The notes under the pieces: model-generated
What the model saw: the letters and a program-made list of their open reading frames with translations, nothing else
The model's database searches: none
What the model was told of the DNA's origin: nothing
Part shown: positions 1 through 8,933 of the stretch, piece by piece
Layout: every line of letters starts with the position of its first letter
Position numbering within the stretch: position 1 is the first letter of the stretch
Assembly: GCA_003248075.1 (NCBI GenBank)
Contig: QJYK01000128.1
Location: 1-64,000 of the forward strand
Source of the DNA: Gemmatimonadota bacterium
Lineage (GTDB): Bacteria; Gemmatimonadota; Gemmatimonadetes; Longimicrobiales; Gaopeijiaceae
Direction: 5' to 3'
DNA length: 64,000 nt
Translations under genes and position numbers: made by a program

Positions 1-53
1 GGCTCCGGGGCCCGAAGTTCTCGACAGGCAGCACCCCCGAACCTGGGACGACC

Positions 54-443
54 ATGTCGGACTCGAAGAAGCGACTCATCGTGGTGGGGGACCGGGTCCT
101 GATCGCTCCGGAGGAAGGGGAGGAGCGGACCAGGGTCGGCCTCTACCTGCCGGCTACGGCCGTGGACAATCAGGCGGTCCAGGGCGGAACGGTCGTGGCG
201 ACCGGTCCCGGCACCGCGGTCTCGGCTCCCACGGAGCTGGACGAGGAGCCGTGGAAGATCGGCGCGACCGAGCCGCGCTACATGCCGTTGCAGGCCCGCA
301 TCGGCGACTACGCGATCTTCTTCCGACGGGCGGCGGTGGAGATCACGTTCGAGGGCACGCGCTACCTGGTCGTGCCACAGGCGGCCATTCTCACCCTCGT
401 GCGGGAAGAGGACGAACAGGACCCGGGCCTTCTCCCGTTCTAG
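54..443 (+). CDS. GroES-like co-chaperonin family protein
   Basis: ORF with GroES fold motifs (VVGDRVLIAPEEGEERTRVGLYLPATA ... GTVVATGPG ... GDYAIFFRRAAVEITFEGTRYLVVPQAAIL). Confidence 0.85.
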   Translation: MSDSKKRLIVVGDRVLIAPEEGEERTRVGLYLPATAVDNQAVQGGTVVATGPGTAVSAPTELDEEPWKIGATEPRYMPLQARIGDYAIFFRRAAVEITFEGTRYLVVPQAAILTLVREEDEQDPGLLPF

Positions 444-558
444 ACGGCGAGTAAGGCGCTCGCCCGGGCGCGTCCGGTCCGTCGATCTGGGCCGCTACCG
501 CGCCGTCGTCGACGACTGGTCCGCCTTCGTCCGGGCCGCCGAGCGCGAAGAGCCGACC

Positions 559-1947
559 GTGTTCCGCGTGCGCGAGGGGCGCATCGCCGCGTCCGACCTG
601 GCGGCGCGTCTGGAAGCGCAGGGCTTTCGCCTCCGAACGCTGGAAGGAATGCCTGGCTTCCTCCAGGTCGAGCATGGCCCGCGCCCGGTCTCGCTCACGC
701 TGGAGCACTGGCTGGGGCTGCTCTACGTGCAGCAGGCTTCCACCGGCATCGCCGCTCCGCAGCTCCAGGCGCAGGGCGGAGAGCGGGTACTCGACCTGTG
801 CGCCGCACCCGGCGGCAAGACCACGCACATCGCGGAGCTCATGCGGGAAACCGGCGCGTTGGTGGCCGCCGAGGTGAGCGAGGGGCGGATCCGGGGACTG
901 CTCGGGAACATCTATCGCCTCGGTCTCACGAATGTCCTGGTGGTGGCGGCGGACGGGCGCGACTTCCCCGACGGCGCGACCTTCGACCGCGCGCTCGTCG
1001 ACGCACCCTGCTCCGGGGAAGGGACGCTTCGGCGTCGCGGCGGTCGGCCACCCGACCAGTCGGCTTCCTTCCTTCGCCACGTCACGCGCGTCCAGGAGAC
1101 CCTGCTCCGCCGGGCGATCCGGATCGTGCGACCGGGGGGAACGATCCTTTACGTGACATGCACGTTCGCGCCGGAGGAGAACGAGGCGGTCGTGTCCCGT
1201 GTGCTCGCCGACGCTCCGGTGGAGCTGGAGCCTCTCGAGCTCCCGGTCCCGCACGCCCGCGGCCTGACCGCATTCGGCGACCAGCGCTTCGATGCGCGCC
1301 TCGAGGGCGCGGCTCGCGTCTACCCGCACCACCTTGACTCCGGCGGGCTGTTCCTCGCGCGGCTGCGCCGGCTGGACGACGGCACCCCTGCGCGCCCGTC
1401 CGCCTGGCGGCCGGTGCCGCAGGTTTTCCCTGGCGACGCCATGACCGACGCGCAGGCCGGCTCGTTGATCCAGACCGGCGTGGTCCCGACCCTGGACCAT
1501 TTCGGCGTCGACCCGTCGCGTCTCACGGACCTGGGCTGGATGACCCGCGGCGGGCGCCTCTGGCTCCACGGAGCCACGTCCTGGCCGGTGGAGTCGTGGA
1601 GCCCCGGCGACTGGCGGGTCGTGTCGTTGGGCTTCCGCGCCCTGGAGTTCGACCCATCCGGGCGGCCGCGGCCCACCAACGACCTGCTCCAGTGGCTGGA
1701 CGGCGCGTGTACCGGGTCCACGGTGGACCCGGACGACCGCCAGCTCACCGAGCTCCTGGCGGGCGCGCCCGTCGCGTGGCCCATGGAGCTCAGCGGCCTT
1801 CAGGCCATGCGCTGGCGCGGACGTGTTGTGGGTCGCGGCGTGCCGACGACGGCGGGGCTGCGCAGCGAGATCTCGAAGGCCCGCGCTCGCGACCTCGCCG
1901 CGGTGGTCAGCGGGGGCTCGGCGGAGGTCCGGCCCGCAGACGACTGA
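559..1947 (+). CDS. RsmB/NOP family class I SAM-dependent RNA methyltransferase (true start probably further upstream)
   Basis: VLDLCAAPGGKTTHIAELM, DAPCSGEGTLRR, VTCTFAPEENEAVV motifs; reading frame stays open upstream to about 450. Confidence 0.88.
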   Translation: MFRVREGRIAASDLAARLEAQGFRLRTLEGMPGFLQVEHGPRPVSLTLEHWLGLLYVQQASTGIAAPQLQAQGGERVLDLCAAPGGKTTHIAELMRETGALVAAEVSEGRIRGLLGNIYRLGLTNVLVVAADGRDFPDGATFDRALVDAPCSGEGTLRRRGGRPPDQSASFLRHVTRVQETLLRRAIRIVRPGGTILYVTCTFAPEENEAVVSRVLADAPVELEPLELPVPHARGLTAFGDQRFDARLEGAARVYPHHLDSGGLFLARLRRLDDGTPARPSAWRPVPQVFPGDAMTDAQAGSLIQTGVVPTLDHFGVDPSRLTDLGWMTRGGRLWLHGATSWPVESWSPGDWRVVSLGFRALEFDPSGRPRPTNDLLQWLDGACTGSTVDPDDRQLTELLAGAPVAWPMELSGLQAMRWRGRVVGRGVPTTAGLRSEISKARARDLAAVVSGGSAEVRPADD

Positions 1948-2320
1948 CGAAGCGCGCGTCGGCCGGGGCCAAGCGCAGGGTAGCGAGCTCTTCCGGCGTG
2001 AACCATCCGACGCTGGAGTGTTCGACGGGAGCGGGCTCGCCGACCGCATCCACCTCGACGAAGCGTACGATGAAGGGGGATTCGGGGTCATGGACCTCGA
2101 GGAGCAGCGCGCCCAAGGCGCGCGCTTCCATGCGGAGCTCCTCGCGTAGCTCCCTCCGGACGGCGGCCAGCCAGTCTTCCCCGGGGTCGAGCTTGCCGCC
2201 CGGGAACTCCCAGAGGCCGCCGTGCCGCTTCTCGGGTGGTCGGCGACCGACGAGATAGCGTCCGTCCCGGGCGATCACGGCGGCCACCACCGGGATGTCC
2301 GCCGACCCGCTACTCCGCAC
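1907..2320 (-). CDS. NUDIX hydrolase, MutT/8-oxo-dGTP diphosphatase type
   Basis: Nudix box GGKLDPGEDWLAAVRRELREEL; GTG start overlaps the stop of the upstream permease. Confidence 0.85.
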   Translation of the reverse strand: MRSSGSADIPVVAAVIARDGRYLVGRRPPEKRHGGLWEFPGGKLDPGEDWLAAVRRELREELRMEARALGALLLEVHDPESPFIVRFVEVDAVGEPAPVEHSSVGWFTPEELATLRLAPADARFVSRLRAGPPPSPR

Positions 2321-5030
2321 GCAGCGCCACCACCGGATCGACCCGGGAGGCCCGTCTCGCCGGGAGCCAGGTTGCGGAGACCGCGACCACCAGGAGGAGC
2401 GCCGGGGCGACGACGAACGAGATGGGGTCGACGGGGGATACCTGGAAGAGCACCGAGCGCATGAGCCGGGTGAGCGCGGCGGCGCCGCCGAGGCCGAGGA
2501 CGACGCCCGACGCGGCCACCCATGCGCCCTGCTGGAAGACGAGCCCGCGGATGTCCTCGCGCTTGGCGCCGAGGGCCACACGCACGCCGATCTCCCGGGT
2601 CCGTTGGCTGACGACATAGCTGATCACGCCGAACAGGCCGACCGCGCCCAGGAAGAGCGCTACGCCCGCCGCGATCGCGAGAAGCACCATCGTGAACGAG
2701 GTGCCTGCGATGGCGGCGGCCGTCACCTCCTGCATGGAGCGCACCGAAGTGATCGGAACGGTCGGGTCGAGCTCGGTCACGATCTCGCGAATGGCCTCCA
2801 CCGGCACCGCGACTCCCGGGGCGCTCCGCACCAGAACGTACATCCAGCTCAGGTTCGGGTACCCCCAGTCCGCGACCCGCATGGGTAGGTACGCCCAGGG
2901 GCCCGGCGCTTCACGGATGCTGCGCTCGCGCGCGTCGGCGACCACGCCCACGATGCGCGCGTAGGTTCCTTCCTCGTCCCAGCGGATCCCCTTGCCCAGC
3001 GCTTCGCCGCCCAGGAATCGATCCCGGAACGACGCGTTCACGAGCATCACGGGGGCCGCTCCGTCCTGCCAGTCGTCGCGGTCGAGGGTACGTCCCTCGA
3101 GCAGCTCCTGTCCCATCGACGCCAGATAGTCGGCGGCGATCACCTTGTACATGGATACGGGCGGCAGCTCTTCGTCGGAACGCTCGATCCCCTCGACATA
3201 GAACGATCCGCCGTTGGCGGAGCCCCTCCCGAGCGGGACGAGCGAGGTCAGACCCACGTCCAGGATACCCGGAAGCGTGGCCACCCTGTCCGCTACCTCC
3301 TGATGGAAACGCGCGGCCTCGGCGTTGTCGGCCCCCTCGACGAGGGACATCCCCACCGTGAGGACATCGCGTCCGTCGAAACCGGGGTCGATGGTACGGA
3401 GAGCCTGGAAGGAGCGGAGCATCAGTCCCGAGCCCACCAGGAGGACGAGCGCGAGTGCGAGCTGGCCTGCGACCAGCACGTTGCGTGTGCGGTGCCGGGC
3501 GCGCCCGTCGGTGGTTCCGCGGCCGCCGTCGCGCAATGCCCGTGCGAGCCGCCCCCCGCCGTAGCGCACCAGCGGGAAGGCCCCGAGCGTCAGAGCCGTG
3601 ACGACCGACAGTGCCGAGGCGAACCCGAAGGTCGTCGCGTCCATGCCCAATTCGTGCACCCGAGGCAGCGCGGCGGGTCCGTTCGCAGCCAGCAGCTCGA
3701 TGCCCGCCCACGCGAACGCCACTCCGAGGGCGCCCCCCGCCACTCCGAGCAGGACTGCCTCCGCGAGGAAGCCGGCGGCGATGCGCCACACGCCGGCACC
3801 CATCGCGGCGCGCACCGCGAGCTCCTTCTGACGCGATTCCGCGCGTACCAGGAAGAGGTTCGCCACGTTCGCGCACGCGATCAGCAGGACGACGCCCACG
3901 GTGCCCAGAACGATCCAGAGGGCATCGGCCACGTCCTTCCCCACGATGCGATCCTGGAACCGCTGTACCGTCACCGTCCAACCGGCCTGTCGCAGGAACT
4001 CCGCTGTGAGATCGGGGAAGTACTCGGGAATCCGCGCTTGAAGCTCCGTGGCGCGGCTCTGGGCGTCAGCGACCGAGAGGCCGTCCGCGATGCGGGCGAT
4101 CGCGGGCAGGCCGAAGGTGCCGAACGGGCCGTGTGGGTCGATGCGCATCGGCTCGAGGGCCACCGCGCCGACGCTCGGAAAGGCGAAGCCGCGCGGCATG
4201 ACCCCCACGATCTCCGTGACCACGCCGTCCAGCTCGATCGTACGCCCGACCACGTCGGGATCGGAGCCGAAGCGCGACCGCCAGGCTGCGTCCATGAGGA
4301 GCACCACCGGCGCGGCACCTTCGGCGACGTCGCCCTGGTTGAACGGCCGGCCCATCACCGGCTGCACCCGGAGGACGTCGAAGATCTCGGGAGTGACCGC
4401 GCCGAGCTCCACACGCTCGGGGCGGGGGCCGCCCACCAGGTTGCGGTCCGGGGTGCCGAACGCCGCGAGCGCTGCGAAGAAGTCTGCATCCTCGCGGTAG
4501 AAGTTCTGCATCCCCTGGGAGCTCTCCAGCTCGGGAAGGTCGAGCCCGGGCGCGTGGTGGCGGAGCGCCACGATCCGGTCGGAGTCCGGATAGGGCAGGG
4601 GCCGAAGGAGCACCGTATTCACCACGGCGAAGATCGCGACGTTCGCACCGATCCCCAGCGCCAGCGTCAGCACCGCCGCACCGGAGAATCCCGGCCGGCG
4701 CGCCAGCGCGCGGGCGGCCTGCCTCAGCTCGATCAACCAGCTCATGATCCCGTCCCCCCATCCGAGCCCGTCGGAGCGGGCGCCTCGTCCACGGCCGCCA
4801 CGGGCGGCCCACCATTCCGCTGGAATGCGGGCGACCAGGTCAAGGGCCGCCCGTATCCCTTCGGTCCACGCCGCGCGCGACCCCCTCGTCGCTCTGGTCG
4901 CCGCCAACGTCCGCTCAAGGTCCCGTTCCGCGTCCGACAGCCACTCGCATCGGAAACGACGCGGCATCAGGCCCGCCAGCGTCCGGTAGACGGCGAGCGG
5001 GAACCGAACCGAGAGGGGAAGACGCTTCAC
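2310..5030 (-). CDS. ADOP-type ABC transporter permease (MacB/FtsX-like)
   Basis: 906 aa; ELRQAARALARRPGFSGAAVLTLALGIGANVAIFAVVNTVLLRPLPYP; two FtsX-like regions; N-terminal extension typical of ADOP. Confidence 0.9.
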   Translation of the reverse strand: MKRLPLSVRFPLAVYRTLAGLMPRRFRCEWLSDAERDLERTLAATRATRGSRAAWTEGIRAALDLVARIPAEWWAARGGRGRGARSDGLGWGDGIMSWLIELRQAARALARRPGFSGAAVLTLALGIGANVAIFAVVNTVLLRPLPYPDSDRIVALRHHAPGLDLPELESSQGMQNFYREDADFFAALAAFGTPDRNLVGGPRPERVELGAVTPEIFDVLRVQPVMGRPFNQGDVAEGAAPVVLLMDAAWRSRFGSDPDVVGRTIELDGVVTEIVGVMPRGFAFPSVGAVALEPMRIDPHGPFGTFGLPAIARIADGLSVADAQSRATELQARIPEYFPDLTAEFLRQAGWTVTVQRFQDRIVGKDVADALWIVLGTVGVVLLIACANVANLFLVRAESRQKELAVRAAMGAGVWRIAAGFLAEAVLLGVAGGALGVAFAWAGIELLAANGPAALPRVHELGMDATTFGFASALSVVTALTLGAFPLVRYGGGRLARALRDGGRGTTDGRARHRTRNVLVAGQLALALVLLVGSGLMLRSFQALRTIDPGFDGRDVLTVGMSLVEGADNAEAARFHQEVADRVATLPGILDVGLTSLVPLGRGSANGGSFYVEGIERSDEELPPVSMYKVIAADYLASMGQELLEGRTLDRDDWQDGAAPVMLVNASFRDRFLGGEALGKGIRWDEEGTYARIVGVVADARERSIREAPGPWAYLPMRVADWGYPNLSWMYVLVRSAPGVAVPVEAIREIVTELDPTVPITSVRSMQEVTAAAIAGTSFTMVLLAIAAGVALFLGAVGLFGVISYVVSQRTREIGVRVALGAKREDIRGLVFQQGAWVAASGVVLGLGGAAALTRLMRSVLFQVSPVDPISFVVAPALLLVVAVSATWLPARRASRVDPVVALRAE

Positions 5031-5383
5031 ACGCTTCCCAGGGCCCTTGTTGCCCTCGCCGCGTCCACGAGGGCCTGCAGCCGGTCGGTTTCCCCGCGGA
5101 GCGCATCCCGTCCCCTGGGTGTCAGCCGATAGTACCGGCGGCGCTGATCGTCGTCAGGATCGTCCTCCCCCTCCAACGCCTCCACCAGGCCCGCGTCGGA
5201 CAGGTCCCGCATCGACCCGTAGAGGGTGGCCGGCCACAGCCGGACGGCCCCGTCGGTCCGCTTCTCCACCGCCTCGCGGATCGAGAATCCGTGTCGGGCT
5301 CCATCCGCGAGCGCCAGGAGGATGTGGAACCAAACCGGCTTGAGCGGGATCGGCGAGGAGCGGCGAGACGGTCGAGGGGACAT
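5027..5383 (-). CDS. PadR family transcriptional regulator
   Basis: ILLALADGARHGFSIREAVEKRTDGAVRLWPATLYGSMRDLSDAGLVE; stop overlaps the start of the ADOP permease. Confidence 0.9.
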   Translation of the reverse strand: MSPRPSRRSSPIPLKPVWFHILLALADGARHGFSIREAVEKRTDGAVRLWPATLYGSMRDLSDAGLVEALEGEDDPDDDQRRRYYRLTPRGRDALRGETDRLQALVDAARATRALGSV

Positions 5384-5417
5384 GGCGGCGGGGGTCGAAC
5401 GAATCGGGAGCGTAAAT

Positions 5418-5451
5418 CAGTATAACCCGATACCGATATTATTCAATACTG
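5418..5451 (-). promoter_or_regulatory. Sigma70-like promoter flanked by inverted repeat, upstream of padR
   Basis: Minus strand TTGAAT-16 nt-TATACT (5446..5419) inside CAGTAT...ATACTG arms; AT-rich island in high-GC DNA. Confidence 0.6.
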
Positions 5452-6683
5452 TTCACACCCGGACGGCCGCCGGGGACGTAGAGCGCCAGCCCCGCACACG
5501 CCAGTGCCGCCATGGTCGCGCCGAAGAGGAAGGGGGCCGACGGTCCCAGGCCTGCCCAGGGGCCAATCCCCTGCCAGAGGAGGCCAGCGATCAGCGAAGC
5601 GGGCAGCGCCGCGAGGCCGATCGCCGCATGGTAGGTGCCGAAAGCCGTACCCCGCAGCTCGGGGGCCACGAGGTCGGCGACCAGCGCCTTCGCGGCTCCG
5701 GCAGCCATCCCGTGGTACATGCCGTAGACGACGAAGAGCGCGATCACCTGGACCCGGCTCTCGGCCATCGCGAAACCCAGGTAGACGAGGGCGTATACCA
5801 CCCAGGCCGCGGCGAGGACGCGCTTGCGCGGGAAGCGGTCGGCGAGCCGACCCGCGGGGGCCGCCACCGCCGTATAGACCAGATTGAAGCCGACCAACAT
5901 CCAGAGAAGCCCGAGCACCCCCAGGCCGCGCTCTTGTGCGCGCAGGATGAGAAAGGCGTCCGAGGAGTTGCCCAGCTGGAACGCCGTCGAGACCGCGAGG
6001 AACATGCCGAAATCGCGTCCCAGCCCCTTCAGCGTCAGACTCGGTCGTCGCGACGGTGGGCCCGCTCCGACGGGGACGTCCTCGGCGCCGAGCGCGAGCA
6101 CGACGACCGCCAGAACCGCCGGCGCAACGGACCATGCGACGAGGGTTCTGAAGGTGGCCGCCTCCAACCGAAGCCCTCCGCCCTGGTCGTAGGCCACGAT
6201 CGCCAAGGCCGCGAGGAGCCCGAAGACGGCGCCCCCGGTGTCGGCGGCCCGGTGCAGGCCGAATGCGAGGCCCCTGCGCCCGGGCGCCACCGAATCGGCC
6301 AGGAGCGCGTCGCGCGGAGCCGTGCGCACGCCCTTGCCCACGCGGTCGGACCAGCGCACCAGTGCAACGACGGGCCAGGTCGTCGCGAGCAGATAGAACG
6401 GCTTCGAGGCCGCGGACAGCGCGTAGCCCGCGACGGCCAGGCGCTTACGCGCGCGCAAACGGTCGGACAGCCATCCGGAGCCGAGCTTGAGCACGCTGGC
6501 GGTAGCCTCCGCGACGCCTTCGACGACGCCCACCGCCCAGGTACGCACGCCCAGGACGTTGGCGAGGAAGAGCGGCAGGACGTTCTGGAGCATCTCGCTC
6601 GAGACGTCCGTGAGGAAGCTCGTCGCGCTCGCCACCCAGACGTTGCGGTGGAGCCCGGAGGCGCGTGTGGGGGCGTCGGCCAT
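5439..6683 (-). CDS. MFS transporter
   Basis: 414 aa, multiple TM segments; NVWVASATSFLTDVSSEMLQNVLPLFLANVLG, MFS-typical loops. Confidence 0.88.
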   Translation of the reverse strand: MADAPTRASGLHRNVWVASATSFLTDVSSEMLQNVLPLFLANVLGVRTWAVGVVEGVAEATASVLKLGSGWLSDRLRARKRLAVAGYALSAASKPFYLLATTWPVVALVRWSDRVGKGVRTAPRDALLADSVAPGRRGLAFGLHRAADTGGAVFGLLAALAIVAYDQGGGLRLEAATFRTLVAWSVAPAVLAVVVLALGAEDVPVGAGPPSRRPSLTLKGLGRDFGMFLAVSTAFQLGNSSDAFLILRAQERGLGVLGLLWMLVGFNLVYTAVAAPAGRLADRFPRKRVLAAAWVVYALVYLGFAMAESRVQVIALFVVYGMYHGMAAGAAKALVADLVAPELRGTAFGTYHAAIGLAALPASLIAGLLWQGIGPWAGLGPSAPFLFGATMAALACAGLALYVPGGRPGVNSIE

Positions 6684-6684
6684 G

Positions 6685-6861
6685 TCAGAGCCCGATCGTG
6701 GTCCCGATCGCGAGTGAGAGAGCGCCGACCGTGTCCGTGATCTCGTCCGACACCCGGTCGTATTCGCCGAGCGGCAGGGTCCAGCTCGCGAGCGCCGCGA
6801 TCACCACGCATGCGGAGTGGAGCACGAGCGGATAGGGGAGCCGCGGCGCATTCCGTGTCAT
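6685..6861 (-). CDS. 58-aa small ORF resembling the N-terminus of YfcC-family (C4-dicarboxylate/SCFA) transporters; remnant or microprotein
   Basis: MTRNAPRLPYPLVLHSACVVIAALASWTLPLGEYDRVSDEITDTVGALSLAIGTTIGL*; ATGA overlap with M28 stop and 1 nt before the MFS start. Confidence 0.5.
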   Translation of the reverse strand: MTRNAPRLPYPLVLHSACVVIAALASWTLPLGEYDRVSDEITDTVGALSLAIGTTIGL

Positions 6862-7832
6862 GGAGTCGGGTGTGTCTCGAGGGGAAGGGTCTCGTCGAGC
6901 GCGAGCAGTGTGGTCAGGATGGTGCGCAGCGCGTTCAGGTACTCACCCGGGTCGACGTTCTCGAAGTCGTCGGTCGGGCGGTGATAGTCCGGATGGTCCT
7001 CGACGCCGAAGTAGAGGAACGGGATCCCCTCCTGAAAGAAGGCGGCGTGGTCCGAGGAGCGGGTCCAGTCGTCTCCCTCCGGCGCGCCCGGTCGGTCGTG
7101 TCCGAGGGCCAGCTCCACCGGCGAGGTCGCGGCCACTCGCTCGAGCAGCGGTACGAGCGCAGGCGTGTGTGCGCCGCCGGCGGCCCACAGGAGTCCGCCG
7201 GTGCGCGCGACCATGTCGAGGTTGACGTCGATGGCGACCTGCTCGAGTGGCACCGGCGGATCGGCGACAAAGGCGTGGGCGCCCCTGAGCCCCGATTCCT
7301 CCGCGTCGAAGGCCACGAACAGGATCGAGTTCCGGGTCGTGGTCGCGCGCAGTGCCCGAGCGATGGCCAGGAGCGCTGTGGCCCCCGAGGCGTTGTCGTC
7401 CGCCCCGTTGAAGACGACGCCGTCGCGTACGCCCAGATGGTCGTAGTGTGCCGAGACCACGATGTAGCGCTCCGGGTGCTCGGAGCCGGTCCTTCCGCCG
7501 ATGAGGTTGACCCCTTCCCGCGCCTCCGCCTCCCCCGCGGGGAGCCAGCTGAAAGGCCAGTCGAACACCCCCCCGACGGGCTCGACGCCTGCGGACCGGA
7601 ACCCCTCGGCGAGATAGGCGCGGGCGAGGGCCGCACCCTGGGTCCCGGTCGCCCGGCCCGCCAGGGGGTCGGACGACAGGTACCGGAGGTCCTCCAATAG
7701 CTGGACGCTGTCGGCGGAAAGGGCCTCCAGGGGTGTGACCGGGGGCGCCTGGGCGCGAGACCCACAGGCGACGCAAAGGCACAACGCGGCGACGGCCGCG
7801 GCGGTCTTCGAAGCTGCGATCGGCATCGGCAC
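6858..7832 (-). CDS. M28 family metallopeptidase (aminopeptidase)
   Basis: VVSAHYDHLG, GADDNASGATALLAIARAL, FVAFDAEESGLRGAHAF. Confidence 0.92.
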   Translation of the reverse strand: MPMPIAASKTAAAVAALCLCVACGSRAQAPPVTPLEALSADSVQLLEDLRYLSSDPLAGRATGTQGAALARAYLAEGFRSAGVEPVGGVFDWPFSWLPAGEAEAREGVNLIGGRTGSEHPERYIVVSAHYDHLGVRDGVVFNGADDNASGATALLAIARALRATTTRNSILFVAFDAEESGLRGAHAFVADPPVPLEQVAIDVNLDMVARTGGLLWAAGGAHTPALVPLLERVAATSPVELALGHDRPGAPEGDDWTRSSDHAAFFQEGIPFLYFGVEDHPDYHRPTDDFENVDPGEYLNALRTILTTLLALDETLPLETHPTP

Positions 7833-7933
7833 GCAAGGTACGGTGCGAGGCGCGTCGCGGCACGGGCCGTTCCGCGGGCGCCGGTGGGGCCGCTACCTTC
7901 AGCCGGTCGACAACCTCGCCACGGAGTCGAGCC

Positions 7934-8896
7934 ATGGAGGAATCGAGGTCCTGGACCCGCCGGGGGTTCCTGCGCCAGACCACCTCGTGTGCCGCCCATC
8001 TCGGCCTGATGAGCGCGGTCGCACCGGCGTGGGTGCGGGGCCTGTGGGCGGCGCAGGAGCGATACCCCGTGGTCGCTCGCGAGCCCTGGGGCCGCCTCGA
8101 ACGGGTGGCTGAGGGTATCTGGGCGTTGGTGTCCACGCCGCTGGAGGGCGACCGGACCACGCTGTGCAACGGGGGTATCGTGGCGGGGCGCGCAGGCGTC
8201 CTGATCGTCGAGGCCTTCGGGTCGGACGCAGGCGCGCGCTGGATGGCGGAGCGGGCGCGGGAGCTCACGGGGAGGGCGCCGACGCACGTGGTCGTGACCC
8301 ACTACCACGGAGACCACACGGCCGGCCTGCGGGGCTCGGCCGAGGCCGCCGACGTCACGATTTTCGCCACTCCGGTGACAAGAGACCTGGTCAGGGAGCG
8401 CGGCCAGACCCCGCCGACCCAGCTCCTCGACTCGGCGCGTCCCCTGGACACGCGCCGGCCGACGGAGATCGATCTGGGCGGCCGCTCCGTGGTGATCGTG
8501 CCACGCCGGGGGCACACGGCTTCGGACGTGAGCCTCGAGATATCGGACCCTGCGGTGGTGTTCTGCGGCGACCTGGTCTGGAACGAGATGTTCCCGAACT
8601 ATGTGGACGCCTCGCCTTCGCGGCTGTCGCAGGACGTTCGGCTCCTGCGCGCACAGGGGGCCGACACGTACGTTCCGGGGCACGGGCCGCTCGCGGACGC
8701 GGTCGCGCTGGACCGGTACGTCGCATTGCTGGACGACGTGGAAGCCGCAGCCCGCCGGGCGCTCGAGGCGGGCCACAGCGCGGAGGAAGCCGGCGCCGCG
8801 TACGCCGTGCCGGCGGCGCTCGGTGCGTGGACCCTGTTCAATCCCGCGTATTTCTCGCGGGCGATCGACTCGTGGATGCGCGAGCTGGCCGGCTGA
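7934..8896 (+). CDS. MBL-fold metallo-hydrolase with Tat-like signal
   Basis: TRRGFLRQ N-terminus; VVVTHYHGDHTAG metallo-beta-lactamase motif; FCGDLVWNEMFPNYVD; PGHGPL. Confidence 0.9.
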   Translation: MEESRSWTRRGFLRQTTSCAAHLGLMSAVAPAWVRGLWAAQERYPVVAREPWGRLERVAEGIWALVSTPLEGDRTTLCNGGIVAGRAGVLIVEAFGSDAGARWMAERARELTGRAPTHVVVTHYHGDHTAGLRGSAEAADVTIFATPVTRDLVRERGQTPPTQLLDSARPLDTRRPTEIDLGGRSVVIVPRRGHTASDVSLEISDPAVVFCGDLVWNEMFPNYVDASPSRLSQDVRLLRAQGADTYVPGHGPLADAVALDRYVALLDDVEAAARRALEAGHSAEEAGAAYAVPAALGAWTLFNPAYFSRAIDSWMRELAG

Positions 8897-8933
8897 GGCC
8901 GGCAGGAAGCCAAGACGGACCAACGGAGACAGC

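Noticed and set aside
391-2091. 566-aa minus-strand ORF
   Set aside because: Antisense to RsmB-family gene; no coherent domain
3303-5132. 609-aa plus-strand ORF
   Set aside because: Antisense to the ADOP permease, biased composition, no domain
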